Source: Ligustrum vulgare (lineage: Eukaryota > Streptophyta > Magnoliopsida > Lamiales > Oleaceae). From it: a DNA stretch of 64,000 bases. The translations under genes and the position numbers were made by a program. The notes under the pieces were generated by a model. The model did not search any database, was not told the DNA's origin, and was given only the letters and a program-made list of their open reading frames with translations. The stretch is from the NCBI GenBank assembly GCA_963555705.1, contig OY743171.1:24174852-24238851 (forward strand). The letters are read 5' to 3'. Below, piece by piece: positions 34,139 through 45,830 of this stretch (within the stretch, counting starts at the first letter, position 1; the number at the start of each line of letters is the position of its first letter).

Positions 34139-36400
34139 TTATTTGTAGCCATCTTTTTCCATGTGCGTCAGCCATTTGATCTTTTGCGCTAATGTTGGCC
34201 ACCCAAGGAAAATAGACCATTGTCGTTCATTGTTCCCCAACATCGTTGCACCATACGTCGAGATATTATCATCAACTTCGAACATCTCGATGAGATGCGG
34301 CCAGCACATTTCTATAGATGGGATACTTTCGAAGGCTTCGTGTTCCTTTGCGTACTTCGACTTGCACGTTGAGTCAAATTTCTCAAGCAATGTTGAGCCC
34401 TCAATACGTTTCTTACCACTATGGTGGCTACAGTCGACCTCCGATGACTTCCACTTGCTCCCTACCGTGCTTTTGCTACCCGGAGTGACCTCATGAGAAT
34501 CATCGACACAGTAAACACGCCGTGAAGGAGTTGGAAATGTGTGTCGCTCATCGAGGACGGGAACATAATTTAAGTCGAGCCTGCATGTCAACCCGTCTAG
34601 AAAGTTGCCCCTATAGTTGTGGCGGGATATAGTACTTGCTCCCCTGTGGCAGTGACATTCTTGAACATAATGTCACCGTAGTAAAGTATTTGTTGAACAT
34701 TCTTGTCCTTCATCATGGCTATAGTCGGGCACACCTGCTCCTCGTGTAACATGACATAGCATTAGTATCAAAGAAATTATAGGAACCTCTATAAGAGCAT
34801 ACATCTCAATAATAATGCCTTAGTTTGTAAAATGATATCCTTTTTGTTGCTAAAACCAACTTAAAATCACTTAAACGAAGATGATACAATGTGTAAGGAA
34901 TTTTACGAGAGGCGAACTCCAAAAATTCTAACAATTTTTTTCTTCAAAGTTATTGTAGAACCAAAAAAGGTATTAATTATGTGCCAGAAACTATGACATA
35001 CAGCCTAATGAAGCATTTATTTTGTTTCAACAAAGATTTATCACTTACCAAGCAATTTTTTCATTGAAGACATCCCATATAAAAACTCTTGTTGAAACCA
35101 TCTACATGTGCAGGTGTCTCAAAATTCACTTCATGAGTACTAATTAAATTAAAAAGAGTGAGCAACTTCAGCCGTAACCCAATACTCATAGATCATTCTT
35201 TATTATTCAATATGCCTTGCTATAAACAATACTTTATCAATCCTAATAACTTAATATGGGGCTACATTCAAGTTCCCAGCAATACTAAGTAAAAGGATTA
35301 GCTTGCTTGTTTTGTGTCAATTACATTTCAGTGTATTTGGAGAGTACAAATACACTTCCATTGGCTACGGTGTGCTGGAATGAAATCAAGTCATACAAAA
35401 GTAGTCTTCCAAACCAATTTCTCAAATCCTAATTCGAATTACAACACAAATAATATCACACACAATAATATTAAAGAGTACGTCATATCACTACTTTTCG
35501 TTTCAATAAAGAAGGCAAATTAAGAATTATACAGAATGAAAATGAGATAATAATATGGGAGAAACTGAAGGTAAAATTATAAATAATTCCTTAAGAAAAA
35601 AATTAGCATCTATGAATTAATACCACCACCAATTGAGAGATACCCAGGCTATGAGTTCGGGGTTGGGAGAGAAAAGTTTTTTAGCATTAATGTGGATAAA
35701 AAAGCAGATCATAGAAACTACAAAGTAATTGAACTAGGACTCAAAATGAACAACACGTCTGCTTGAACTAGGAATAAGAAAAATGGATACTACCTAAATC
35801 AAGCAAGAGTGCCATACTTGGACAGCTTGCTGCCACCAGTCATCGTCTGCTACAACACTTTCTTTGATAGGATCAAGTCCTAGTCTAGTAGCATTTCAAA
35901 AGTTATTCGTCGCTGACCACCATTGTTTCTGCTTGTTCCAAAAATTTCTGCATTGCGAACCAGTGCACTCCTCCTCGAATGTAGTTGACATTTTTCCAGC
36001 AATCCTTTTGAAAGCTTCCATTTTGATTGCGCTGCCGAAACATTTACAGTTATCGTGTTCTTCCACGTAGAGTTCTAAGAAGAAGTCACGCCTTTGGTCA
36101 GACCACTTACAGCTGAGAGGCACCTTCTCTTTGGATGTGTTGTCTACCTTCGTCGGGGAGGATATAGTGTAATACGATGAGTCATGGAGTACCTTCAACA
36201 AAATTTTACAAACTCAATACCATTGAAGTTGACTACAGCAGAGGCAATCGCAGTGCAGATCGAAGAAACATACCTCCACTAAGAAGGAGTCGTCCATCTT
36301 ACGTGCTTGTAGGTGGGTTCTTGTTGCAACCTTCCGTTGGTAGTAGAAGGAGTGGGTGATGGGTCTCATGTGGGGCGACAGGTATGTCTGCAGGTTCATA
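34139..36400 (-). pseudogene. Harbinger ORF1: Myb/SANT-like DNA-binding protein
   Basis: Exon 1 (36399-36274) encodes a short leader ending MDDSFLVE with donor gtatgt. Exon 2 (36198-35816) encodes CKWSDQRRDFFLELYVEEH, FGSAIKMEAFKRIAGKMS and QCRNFWNKQKQWWSATNNF, a Myb_DNA-bind_3-like trihelix domain, then a TGA followed in frame by GLDPIKESVVADDDWWQQA. The C-terminal part (about 34750-34139) includes QQILYYGDIMFKNVTATGEQ and a Ser/Lys-rich stretch, with two stops near 34595. Such proteins bind the transposon ends and help the transposase. About 1 kb of non-coding sequence separates the parts. Confidence 0.75.
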
Positions 36401-36599
36401 AAGGGTGAGAAACAAGAAAGGGAATGGGAGGGTAGAGTCGTAAATATTTGCTCTATGTAAATGCTCTCTCACCTACTCAATGTAATGAGATAGGACACGT
36501 ACCTTCATGCTGCAGAGATAAACAGTGGAAAAATGGAACCAAAAAGTGAAAAAACGATAAAAAAAAATTTGACAAAGACTGTGTGAGTTATAAATGATA

Positions 36600-37880
36600 T
36601 TAACTGATTTTAAATAGTTTGATATAGTTGGTTTTTAATACAAGAGAATTATATTTTTATTTCAGGAGATGATGTAGAGATGAGAGCAGATTTATTAGCT
36701 CGGCTAAGTTCAAGTAGATAAACTCTATGAGTCGAGAATAAACTTAAAAGATTTTTCTACGTCAAATATTTCTATTTCACTGATTTTCTATAAGTTACAA
36801 ATGATTTTTTTTTTTTTAAATTACTTGCTTTTAGCATGTTTATCAAAAAAAAAAAAAAAATTATAATTAAGCATGTTTATCATGATGGCTCTTTTTATCA
36901 TGTTTTACAAGTATGATTAGTCAAGTTGAGCATGTATGATTTCAAAATCACCAAAAGCACCGGATGTGGTTATCTGTTCTTGTGTTAGTGCACGGAGGGG
37001 GCCTTAGGCTCGTGAACTAGCGGACGTTATTTGAGATTTTAAGACTTTGTCATAGAGGGGGCCTTTGTCCCGTGTTCAGAGGATCTTAAGATCCACTCTT
37101 ATGCATGGGGGGAGCCTATGGCCTATGTGTAAGAGTGCATATATGAGATCTTTGGAACCCACTTTTGTTCCCAGAGGGGGTTTGGGCCGGGTACGGAGGT
37201 GCTCAGCAGTCTACATGCGTATAACTAGACACAGATTACAGTTTTAGCCGATGATTAAATTGGGTACCTTTTGGTGTGATTTTCTTACATGTTACAATTC
37301 ATCAGCTATGCCAGATTTCAGCTTATCAGTTATGCCATAAATGATCAGTTTACTATCTTTATGATTATTTTTAAAGTGCATGATTTAAAGTTGTAAAAGC
37401 TTATGAAATAAATTATGCTTTCAAAAATGGTTTATAAAAGAAAATCAGTTCAGAAACTCCACTTACTGAGTTACAAGCTCACGTTTCTCCCTATCTATTC
37501 CTTACAGGAAAAAGTTACAGATTTTGAGCAGCGTGCAAAGAGCCGTTGCCACTAGACTAGCTTAAAACGTAAGCATTTCTATGATTTATTTTGATATGGT
37601 ATTTAGAAGTTATCTTTTGGGCATATATAATAGGCTGTGTTATTCTTTTGTGGCCTTGTTAGTAATAGGTCTGGTGATTATGTAATATGGGTTGTATATA
37701 TAAAAGAATCGACTAAGAAATTCAGTTATCTTGTTACATCAATGTTATGCATGCTTGGAAGATTTGGGAAGTTTTATGATTATTATGCATGAATTTTGAG
37801 GATTCGACGTGGAATTAAAGGTTGGTTATGTCAATATTATAGGAAGTCTGTCAAAATTTTTATACATTCATATGAGATCA
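36600..37880 (+). repeat. 3' part of the gypsy LTR interrupted by Harbinger
   Basis: Resembles 25480-26720 of the solo LTR at 24535-26888: TTTCAGGAGATGATG versus TTTCAGGAGGCGACA, AGATCTTTGGAACCCACTTTTG versus GGTCTTTGGGACCCACTCTTG (partial quotes), GGGTACCTTTTGGTGTGATT, and CTCCACTTACTGAGTTA. Its final 150 bp, with the expected GGGTYGTxACA end, are missing. Plant mobile domain sequence begins shortly after. Confidence 0.6.
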
Positions 37881-38028
37881 AATTTATTTAAAAAGAGAAT
37901 TTGAAAGATAAGAAAAGTTCTTACTTCTTACCCAATCTTTGAGAATCTACCCAATTCATCGTCTTACTTCTTCATTCGAGCACTTACACTCTTGGAATCT
38001 TCTAAAAGATTATATATTGTAATAGAAG

Positions 38029-40822
38029 ATGACTGCAAAAAGTTCTTTAGATAACTTTCTTAGTCTTGAAGATTTCCAAAAGTTTCTCACCAGGCTATAT
38101 GGAAACCCAACTTCGCATTTCCCAGCTAACCCTGATTTTCACATGTTCTCTCTAGGCCCAACATTTTGTGATGCTAATTCTGTGGAGTGAGCAGCGGTAG
38201 GCCATTGGTTTCCCCTATACACAAGACCCTCCTTTAGTGAGCCCCTTTCCATTAACACTAATACGTGGAAAAGTTATTCGCACCTCAACTAAAACTGGTA
38301 CCACTTTCCATCTTTGGCACACACACGTGATAAGACATGGTCCCACTAAAGAGATTTTTGATTATATTGGAATTTCTGATTTGTTAGAGACTGCTCTCCG
38401 CCCTCCGGTTTATGATTTTGTACTTCCCCCATTACTTTAAGTTTTTGGTCTTCCGAATATAATGCCTTCATCTTTCCCCATGATCCAATGTCCGTACTCT
38501 GAGAGATGAAGGATCCTTGGTCAATCTTCCACCTCTGGGCGATACTATTTCTCCTAACCTTCTAGTTACTGCCACTGCCCCTAAATTTGACAGGAAATAT
38601 ACTGACTAGTATTCGGGCATGCAAGAGCTTTATAATAATAATTCTACCGTTGATCCAACCCTTGCTAAGCATGTGGCTTTTCTTCATGTCTGGCTCTGTA
38701 AATATGTCCTTTGTGTGCCCAGCGTCAAACCTTCTATGTCATAGTTACCTATAGCTAATAAATTAGCGCATACGGTAGACCTTTGCTCATTATTCCTAGC
38801 TACCTTTTATAGGGGCATTGCATCTTTGCAATCCCAACTTTTGAATAAAATGTCTCCTACTGGTAGCGGGCCTCTTTGGCATGCTAAATTGTGGTTGAGG
38901 GTGTATTTCCCCCAACTTGGCCCTCTATCTCCACCTAGGCCAGTTGGTTGCTATGGTTTAGTCATCCACCAATTGAGCCATGTAAAAATGTCTGATAGGG
39001 ACGTTTTTACCTTTTTCTACAATTTAAATTCCACCTCCATTTTTTTCCTTTTGCCTGCCCATCAGGTTCCAGCTTAAGTGCAACCTACTCCTACCATGGG
39101 TGATGTGAGCCTCTTTCTGCGTATTTAGGTTCAATTTTTGATTGGTAGGGAACTATTTTATAACTTCGTAGTTGGGACAAATGCTAAGGCAGAGGTTGAG
39201 GTATATGCTCCCCACTTTTTTGCCCGTCAGCTTGGATTCGATCAAATATGGCCTGTCCCTCCTTGTTTTTCCAAGAACTTAACTGAACGCTTCCACACGA
39301 TCACTAAAACAGAGGCACAAGTTGTTGCTGCTCGTAATGCCCTTTTGCCCAATGGCTTTGCCTTGGTGCCTTTCAATCCCACTTCTGTCGTTCATCCCCT
39401 ATTTGCTCAATTTTGGCCATCCGTGAAGTGTAGGAAGTTTGTAATTGACGCTAATCATTCTTTCCACCTACTAGAAAAGGCAGGGACCTCTTCCACTTCT
39501 CTCCCCATTGTAGCAGTGCCTTTATTTTTCAGGCATCCTGCCTCTCCTCCAAGATCTCCGTCTACTTGTGTGAAACGTTCCACAGTAGGTCCTTCTTCAT
39601 CCAACCCTCCATCTATCAATATTGGTGCCACTAACATTTTCCTTTAAACTTTCAGAAAATTTCAACTTCTCTTTCGAAGACTTCACCTTTACGGGTCCCT
39701 ACTCCATCACTTTCTACTGAAGCTCTTCCATCCAAATTGTCTGATGCTAGGATTCTATCTGAAGGTGGACCCAAAGTTCAAAAGCCTTCGATCTTCTAGT
39801 CAGTAGGCCAACCTTCATCCCTACAGAGTGTTGATCCCCTGGGAATGGAGCTAGAAGGTAATGTCATGTTTTTATGATTCCTCGTGTCACATCATTTGGT
39901 TCCTTACTCGTTGTTACTTGTTCCTTTACAGGTGCTCCCATAAATCTACCCTCCGTTGAGGAGACTATTCGCTCAGGAAAAGGGAAACTCCTACAAGTGA
40001 TTGGGTCCTCAAGCGATATGCCTTAATCTTCTCCTTCCAAAGTGGTTGATAAAGTGAATCTTCACTATGCCCCTCACCTTTACTTGACCTACCATAATAA
40101 AAACACTAAATACTCGCATTTTTATTTTCAGGATGCTAATGTTATCCTGCGCTCGATCCAGGATTTATTTAGTTCTTGGGAACAACTTCACACAAACAGT
40201 ACTTGTTTTTCTTTGGCTAGTCATTCCTCGGCTGCACCTACTATTCTTTTAAAGGAGAACATGAGGATTCTCAAATAGTCCGTTCATGAATATACCTCCT
40301 TTCTAGATATGGACATAAACACAGCCGGTGGGGTCGGTCAATGAGATAAATTTGAGCGATTAGGTGCTCAAATGGCTCAAGCGCTGGAACTCCTATCACT
40401 TGAACTTCCGCTTGATATCCAACTATCTTTGAAGATCGTCCATTCTAGATAAGTTCCTTGCTTCTTGAAAATGCGGAATTGAAAACTAGAAAGACCTAAT
40501 ACATCCGTGTGGTGGATGAGAAAGAGTCTCTTCATAATGAACCTAAGAAGAGCAAAAGTGTTCTGGACGAGCTTTCTTCTAAAGTGATGTTTGAGGATTC
40601 TTAATGATGAGCCTAACTGATGAGATGAAGAAACTCAAAGCAAGAATGGATGACTGTAAAGCTAGGTTAGATGCTAAAAAGAAGTATGCTTCCCAGGAAT
40701 TTGAACGAGCGAAGTTTGTGTTCGAGCATTACTCAATTATAAAGATCTATGAAGGACTCATGACTGAGCTAGCTACTGGTACCACCTTCCAAAGCAATAA
40801 ATGGGAGAAATTTAGGAAATAG
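38029..40822 (+). pseudogene. Plant mobile domain (PMD, aminotransferase-like) protein, decayed
   Basis: Starts MTAKSSLDNFLSLEDFQKFL at 38029. A TGA about 50 codons later replaces a W (SVE-stop-AAVGHW). Further blocks are HLWHTHVIRHGP-like text (38280-38340), GPLWHAKLWLRVYFPQLGP at 38860-38930 and ELFYNFVVGTNAKAEVEVYA then PHFFARQLGFDQIWPV at 39147-39250. The WLRxYFP and ARQLGFDQ blocks match plant mobile domain proteins, a family spread by Mutator-like and gypsy elements. GT-AG introns are likely at about 39859-39931 and 40073-40131. The end (40604-40822) is a Lys/Glu-rich coiled coil. Several in-frame stops make it non-functional. Confidence 0.7.
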
Positions 40823-41431
40823 ATGCGTTCCTTCTGGGGTAGGTTGTGATCAAGAATACAATACCTTGGATGTTTTATAGGATGATTTGTCCTTTTCAAT
40901 TTTTGCAACAGTAATCGGTTTCTATTTGTGTAATAGTGGCTAATTTTATAAATGATATGTTATAGCAACATCTCTTCTTTTTTACTGCTTATCTTTTTCT
41001 TTGCATTCATTCCGAGTAAGAAGTGCCCTTTAAATATTAACTTGGACAGGCAACATACACAGTAAACAACACTAAAAATACAAACCTTAAATCACAAAAG
41101 TTAACAGCAGTCACACCACACACTGTTTTTATTGGATAATTTAAGGCAAAATGTTGATATATCCAAACCATACTTCCTTTCTTAAACTAATGAATCGATG
41201 ACTTTGGGTGATCCATCTGGCCTTTAGACACTTGTAAGATTACCCCCCCCCCCAAATCTACAGGGACCTTTTCATCCAAGTGAGTGACTCACTTTGCTAG
41301 GATTACATTGTGATTCACCTCTCAGGCCGAATACAGCCTCTTTGATGCAAATGTTCTTTCTTTTCAGATTCCTTGTTCAGATTTTTAGTATAGACCATTA
41401 ACTTCGGCTCAACCTTAACTTCGACTCAACC

Positions 41432-42129
41432 CTACCATGTGCTGTTTCGCGCTATGCCTCTAACAATTTTCATCTCAATTATTGGCTCTTCGAGGGCCAA
41501 TATGTTTGACCTCATTTGATTGAACATTTTAGTGAGCACGTCTATTGAAATTGGTTCTTCGCTCTTTGTAACAATCTGAATTTTTTCTCCATCTTGAATT
41601 ATTCTGGCATGTCTATAATTTCCTTCATACATGAACCTTTCCACTAAGTTTGCTTCTGCTACAAAGGGCCTGTGATCTACCTATACTACCTTTGCTTCAC
41701 CTTTATCATTCAAGAAAACTAGGCATTGGTGGAGTGACGACGGTATGCAGCGACTCCCATGGATCCAGTCTCTCCCTAGTAGCATGTTGTAGCTAGTAGG
41801 ACCATCTATCACAAAGATTACTGTAGTCCTAGTAGTTGTTCTATAGTTATATCTAGTAGCATTACCCATTTAGCTGAAGTTGCTCCTCCATTGAAGCTTG
41901 TAAGCATGACCGCTGTTAGAATCATATCGCTCTCTGTCTTAGCGAATTTCCTTATCATCCTGGAGGGGATAGTATTTATAGATGCCCCATTGTCAATGAG
42001 CACCTTTGATGTATTTGATTTAATATAATTTTTAGTTTTAATTTCAATTCTCAAGTTGGAATTTTTATAGTTTTCATATATTGGTTTTACTATGTTTTTA
42101 ATGCTTGAATTAATTGGCCAATAATTCAT
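41432..42129 (-). pseudogene. Gypsy (Tat/Ogre-like) protease and linker fragment
   Basis: Minus-strand text SKVLIDNGASINTIPSRMI is a protease active site of the DNG-A type found in some Tat elements. After a frameshift near 41870 it continues with [20 protein letters not shown] and [13 protein letters not shown], a block typical of the protease-RT linker. It ends with RFMYEGN and a short acidic segment at 41644-41432. There is no RT downstream. It ends at an LTR-like sequence beginning at about 42130. Confidence 0.75.
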
Positions 42130-42149
42130 AATTTAATGGTTGTTTTCAA

Positions 42150-42740
42150 ATCTGACAAGTGGGTTAACAATTAGATCACGTAGTAAAAATTGGCAATTTC
42201 AACAAAAAGATAGAGATATGAATTTGTGAATGAATTCCTAGGAGATTTTATGCATTTGACAATGGAGGAGTCTGACCTTCTGTAGAGATACACAGGTGAC
42301 TTAGTTAAATAAGCCTAATTTGAAATCAAGAGAGGTAATTAGATAAATGCATGAGTTCGATCAAATACTAATATAGGAAACAACTTGAGATGCAAAATTA
42401 AGCTAGAATATTATTTCGAAATCATTAATCCCAATAGTCCTTTATTGCTAAAAACTCATCATTCAAGTTCTCACTTTTATATTTTAATTAGGTTGCATTA
42501 GTTTAATTTTCCAGTTTTATTGTTTATTTCATCAATTCATCGTCATTTTTGGATTTTTTTTTTTTTTTTGCAATTTTATTTTCTTAGTTAGTTGTTGCTT
42601 TAGTTTAGGAACTTTAGGACAAATTAAATCGATAACAAACAGCTAGTCCTTGTGGGATCGACAACCCGAACTCAAAAGTCCACTATATTACTTGTTAACG
42701 ATAAAACTGAAGCGACTCGCCCCGAGTAACACTAGTAGAC
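42150..42740 (+). repeat. Athila-type LTR-like fragment
   Basis: Similar in order of motifs to 14210-14770: a TTTGACAAAAGATAGAGATAT-like block, GAGATACACAGGTGACTTAG versus AGATACACAATTGACTTAG, CAAGAGAGGTAATTAG, then CTAGTCCTTGTGGGATCGAC near the 3' end, a block widespread in Athila-type LTRs. No boundary or target duplication was found. Confidence 0.5.
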
Positions 42741-42799
42741 CCTGAAACGTAACGTGCGCTAATGATGGATACCTACTAAAAGTAAGACCCACCATCAAG

Positions 42800-44043
42800 G
42801 CTTCTAATAGCTGAAACTTTACTTAACTCAATTTTAAGAAAATTCTGACAATATCTTCCCTGTAATTTGGACTAACCAACATGTAATCAATGAACACGCG
42901 TCCCAAAATAATGACTACATGCTCTATGAAATGAGTCATACTAGTTAATACTATCGTGTGGCTCTACTTCTAAAATCAAAAGCTCAACTCCAAAAGCTAC
43001 CCAAAATCAATTCCTACCTAATAAGAAAAATCGTGGAAAAATATATGAGTTGATAGCTCAGTGAGTGGAGAATTTCGAAAATAATTATACTTTCTCATTT
43101 ATACAATTTTATCGAAAATCAACTTTGTATCACTTAATAGTTCAGAGAATAATATCATATAATCATAGCCAAAATGTAAGACATTCTCTTAGTGATGAAA
43201 AATATCAATACTAATCAAATCAATGACATAATCTCATTAAGTCAATAGAATATTATCATCACAGTCTAAATCTCTAGGTATGACCATATCCTAACAAATC
43301 TCACCAAACTGTACCCACTAAATATAATTTGTACTCTAGTCATATGCTACCTGACTTTCTCTCGGGCTAGTCTCAAAGAGCTTCGATAATCAATTCTAGA
43401 ATATGGCTAAGACCTCTCAGTGAACTATATCGTAAACGGTCAAGACCATCTTATGGTATTATCATACCTGGTCAAAGCCCTCGGTGTAGTATAGAATACG
43501 GTCAAAGCTCTTCAGTGAGCTAGAAGAAGTATATAATCATGGGTACTTTTTGGGTTGATTTCAATATCACATATGTCTCACATTTCTTTCAATATATAAT
43601 TATTTCAAAATATTTCTAATTCAACAAATCTTATATTCTCATAGTATTACACAATAACCACATAATTGGACAAATAAATCAAATAATCACGTTTAACATA
43701 ATTATATAAGCAATTATCAATATTTGAAAATAATTAAGTTTTCCACTCACATTCTATGTACTTGACAACTATTTTGGCTAATAAGCTATCTCAATCAATT
43801 CGTTATTGCCAAAAATTGATATAATATCTAAATCAACAACTAACCATATCAAGTAGCTCAATAATTGAAAAAGGTGATATTAAAATATAATCTTTTCATT
43901 TTTAGGAAAATTTCTTTTTGATAAAATTGAATTTAAACTAATAATTTAATAATCCTGAGTTTAACATAATTTAAAATAAATCACTTATCTTTCAAAATCA
44001 ACTAACAAAAGCTTAATAGTATAAACCACATTATCAATGACAA

Positions 44044-44117
<74 letters not shown>

Positions 44118-44330
44118 AAGTAAGTAATATGTCTGAAAATATGTATGTGGAATTGTGTGTAAAATAAAGGTTAATGGATTTGTATGTGAGGAAGCCACCG
44201 CCTAACTTTTTTTTTTTCTTTCGATTTTTTTTTCACTTAGCTTGATATATTTGACCAAAGAATGAGTTTGAATGACCAAACTATTATAATCGTCCAGTTG
44301 CGATATTCAAACACAACACTGATGAATAGG
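42800..44330 (-). repeat. Chromovirus-like LTR fragment, minus orientation
   Basis: Reads like the 54760 LTR and the reverse of the 24535 LTR: CTGACAATATCTTCCCTGTA then TTTGGACTAACCAAC (compare CTCCTCTATAAATTGGACTT), GCTCAGTGAGTGGAG (reverse CTCCACTCACTGAG), and GGGTACTTTTTGGGTTGATT. It includes a CT microsatellite at 44047-44111. No intact ends were found. Confidence 0.55.
44047..44111. repeat. (CT)n microsatellite, about 65 bp
   Basis: Uninterrupted CT dinucleotides followed by TGTGTG. It sits in the LTR-like fragment at a position comparable to the (TG)n tracts at 56203-56229 and 63908-63925 in the chromovirus LTRs. Confidence 0.95.
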
Positions 44331-45179
44331 CCATCTGATAGAATAGTTTGACTTATAGGGTTTGGGAGTTGTTTTGTTAGAATTATTGTATGTTCATCGC
44401 GTTATTCTTAACACTAGAACAAAAATAGCCTACGGCAATGTACAAAAAATGTTGTAAAAGGCCTTTTGCAGCGTTCATCTGCATCCAGCAAGGATATGGA
44501 AACGTTCATTGCGTGTTGCAAAAGGATGAAATACGCATTGCGGTGGACCTTTGGTGGCGTTCATTGCATGTTGCAGTTGATACTTTTGGCAACGTTCAAT
44601 GCATGTTGCGGTAGATCTTTAGCGGCATTTATTGCACGTTACGATAGATACTTTTAGCAACGCTCTTTGCATGTTGTGGTAGTACTTTTAGCAACGTTCT
44701 TTGTGTGTTGCGATAGATACTTTTAGCAACACTCATCGCGCATTTTAATACAAAACAAAAATTAACTATTCAAAATAAAGTGTAAGCAATTTAAATAAAA
44801 TTAGACCACACATTTTAATACAAAACAAAAATTACAGTACTTTGTTCTCCTACATTAAAACAAAATCTGCAATAGTGGTTTTTCACCTATTTGATTGCAC
44901 ATCTAGATTTTGACATTTATGATCCCTCTACATTGCAACAGTATCTCTAGCAGACCAGCAGCCATACAAGAAAGAATTACTATCACTAATTTTCAACTCG
45001 AATCATCGCAGAAGATGAGTTCTTCTCTGGCTTCTGAAGTCCAGTTCGAACTGTGCCTATGACAAACCATCTTGTGAGAGGGCTATAAAATTCACTTTTA
45101 CCTGCAAAGACATATTATGAAAGTCTAATCATCATGACTCTAACTACACTAAATGCAAAATGTAGAAATGAATAATACG

Positions 45180-45570
45180 AAATATTAGAATTATCATTTT
45201 CTATTATAGAACTTTAAAGAAATTTCAACAAAGTCTTCCCTATAAAATGGACTTAGCCAACCTATATGGGGACATCACAATCATCATAATACTTTAAAAC
45301 ATCAATCTAACAACTCATTCATCATCAAACTACAATCAAACCAATCCAAAATCCATCCCCAACTCCACAACAACAATAATCCAGAATCAATGCCCATCAA
45401 CACATCAACAAAACCAAATCAATTGAAAACTCAAATCCCCAACAATAGAAATTCAAATAAAAATGAAATTCATTAATTGAACAACTAAATAAATAACTAG
45501 AGAAACTTAAATAAATCCTCATTTCAAATTAGACAAGAGGAAGAGTAAATAAGTCTTACCTTCATCAAAT
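45180..45570 (-). repeat. Chromovirus LTR fragment inside the CACTA element
   Basis: Matches 54840-55240: TTCTATTATAGAACTTTAAAG versus a TCTATTATAAAATTTTACAG stretch (partial), AGTCTTCCCTATAAAATGGA versus AGTCTCCTCTATAAATTGGA, and CAATCAACAACTAAATAAAT-like text further on. Similarity fades near 45570. No LTR termini are present, so it is a captured or nested piece. Confidence 0.6.
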
Positions 45571-45591
45571 AAGTCTAATACTGCTCTTAGG

Positions 45592-45830
45592 CTAAGCAAT
45601 AGTACTTCCCATGGCTTCACTAAGAAATCGAAATTCATTTGTAGGTCTGTACAAGGTCAATTGACTCATGTACACTTTCTCAACCCAAACCTTCCAACAA
45701 TCTTGTCCGAGTGACATGTGATACATCTTTGTACTTGGATCTGTTGTTGCAATCTTTCCTTCAGCAACAATCTTCTCCTCATCATAGTTGTACCAATGCA
45801 CCAATTGACACCTTGCACTCTCTATATGTG
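45592..45830 (-). pseudogene. DUF8039-like exon remnant of a CACTA protein
   Basis: Seventy codons on the minus strand read EEKIVAEGKIATTDPSTKMY, GQDCWKVWVEKV and FRFLSEAMGSTIAW. The pattern 'V-A-E-G...DP...H...LG...KVWV...L-RP...ALG...AWP' is that of the DUF8039 domain attached to many plant En/Spm-type transposon proteins. Function is unknown. No neighbouring exons were recognised, so it is a relic carried by the non-autonomous element. Confidence 0.6.

Larger units (their letters stand above)
29880..36590 (-). mobile_element. PIF/Harbinger DNA transposon, degenerate
   Basis: Contains both proteins of the superfamily on the minus strand: a Myb/SANT-like DNA-binding ORF (36400-34139) and a DDE transposase (31640-30187). 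It interrupts a gypsy LTR (28707-29870 and 36600-37880) and itself contains a solo LTR at 31945-33847. Terminal inverted repeats and the 3-bp target duplication were not resolved, so the outer limits are approximate. Confidence 0.65.

Noticed and set aside
44041..44111. GAGA-type regulatory element
   Set aside because: Sits in a degenerate LTR with no gene downstream; a simple microsatellite is sufficient.
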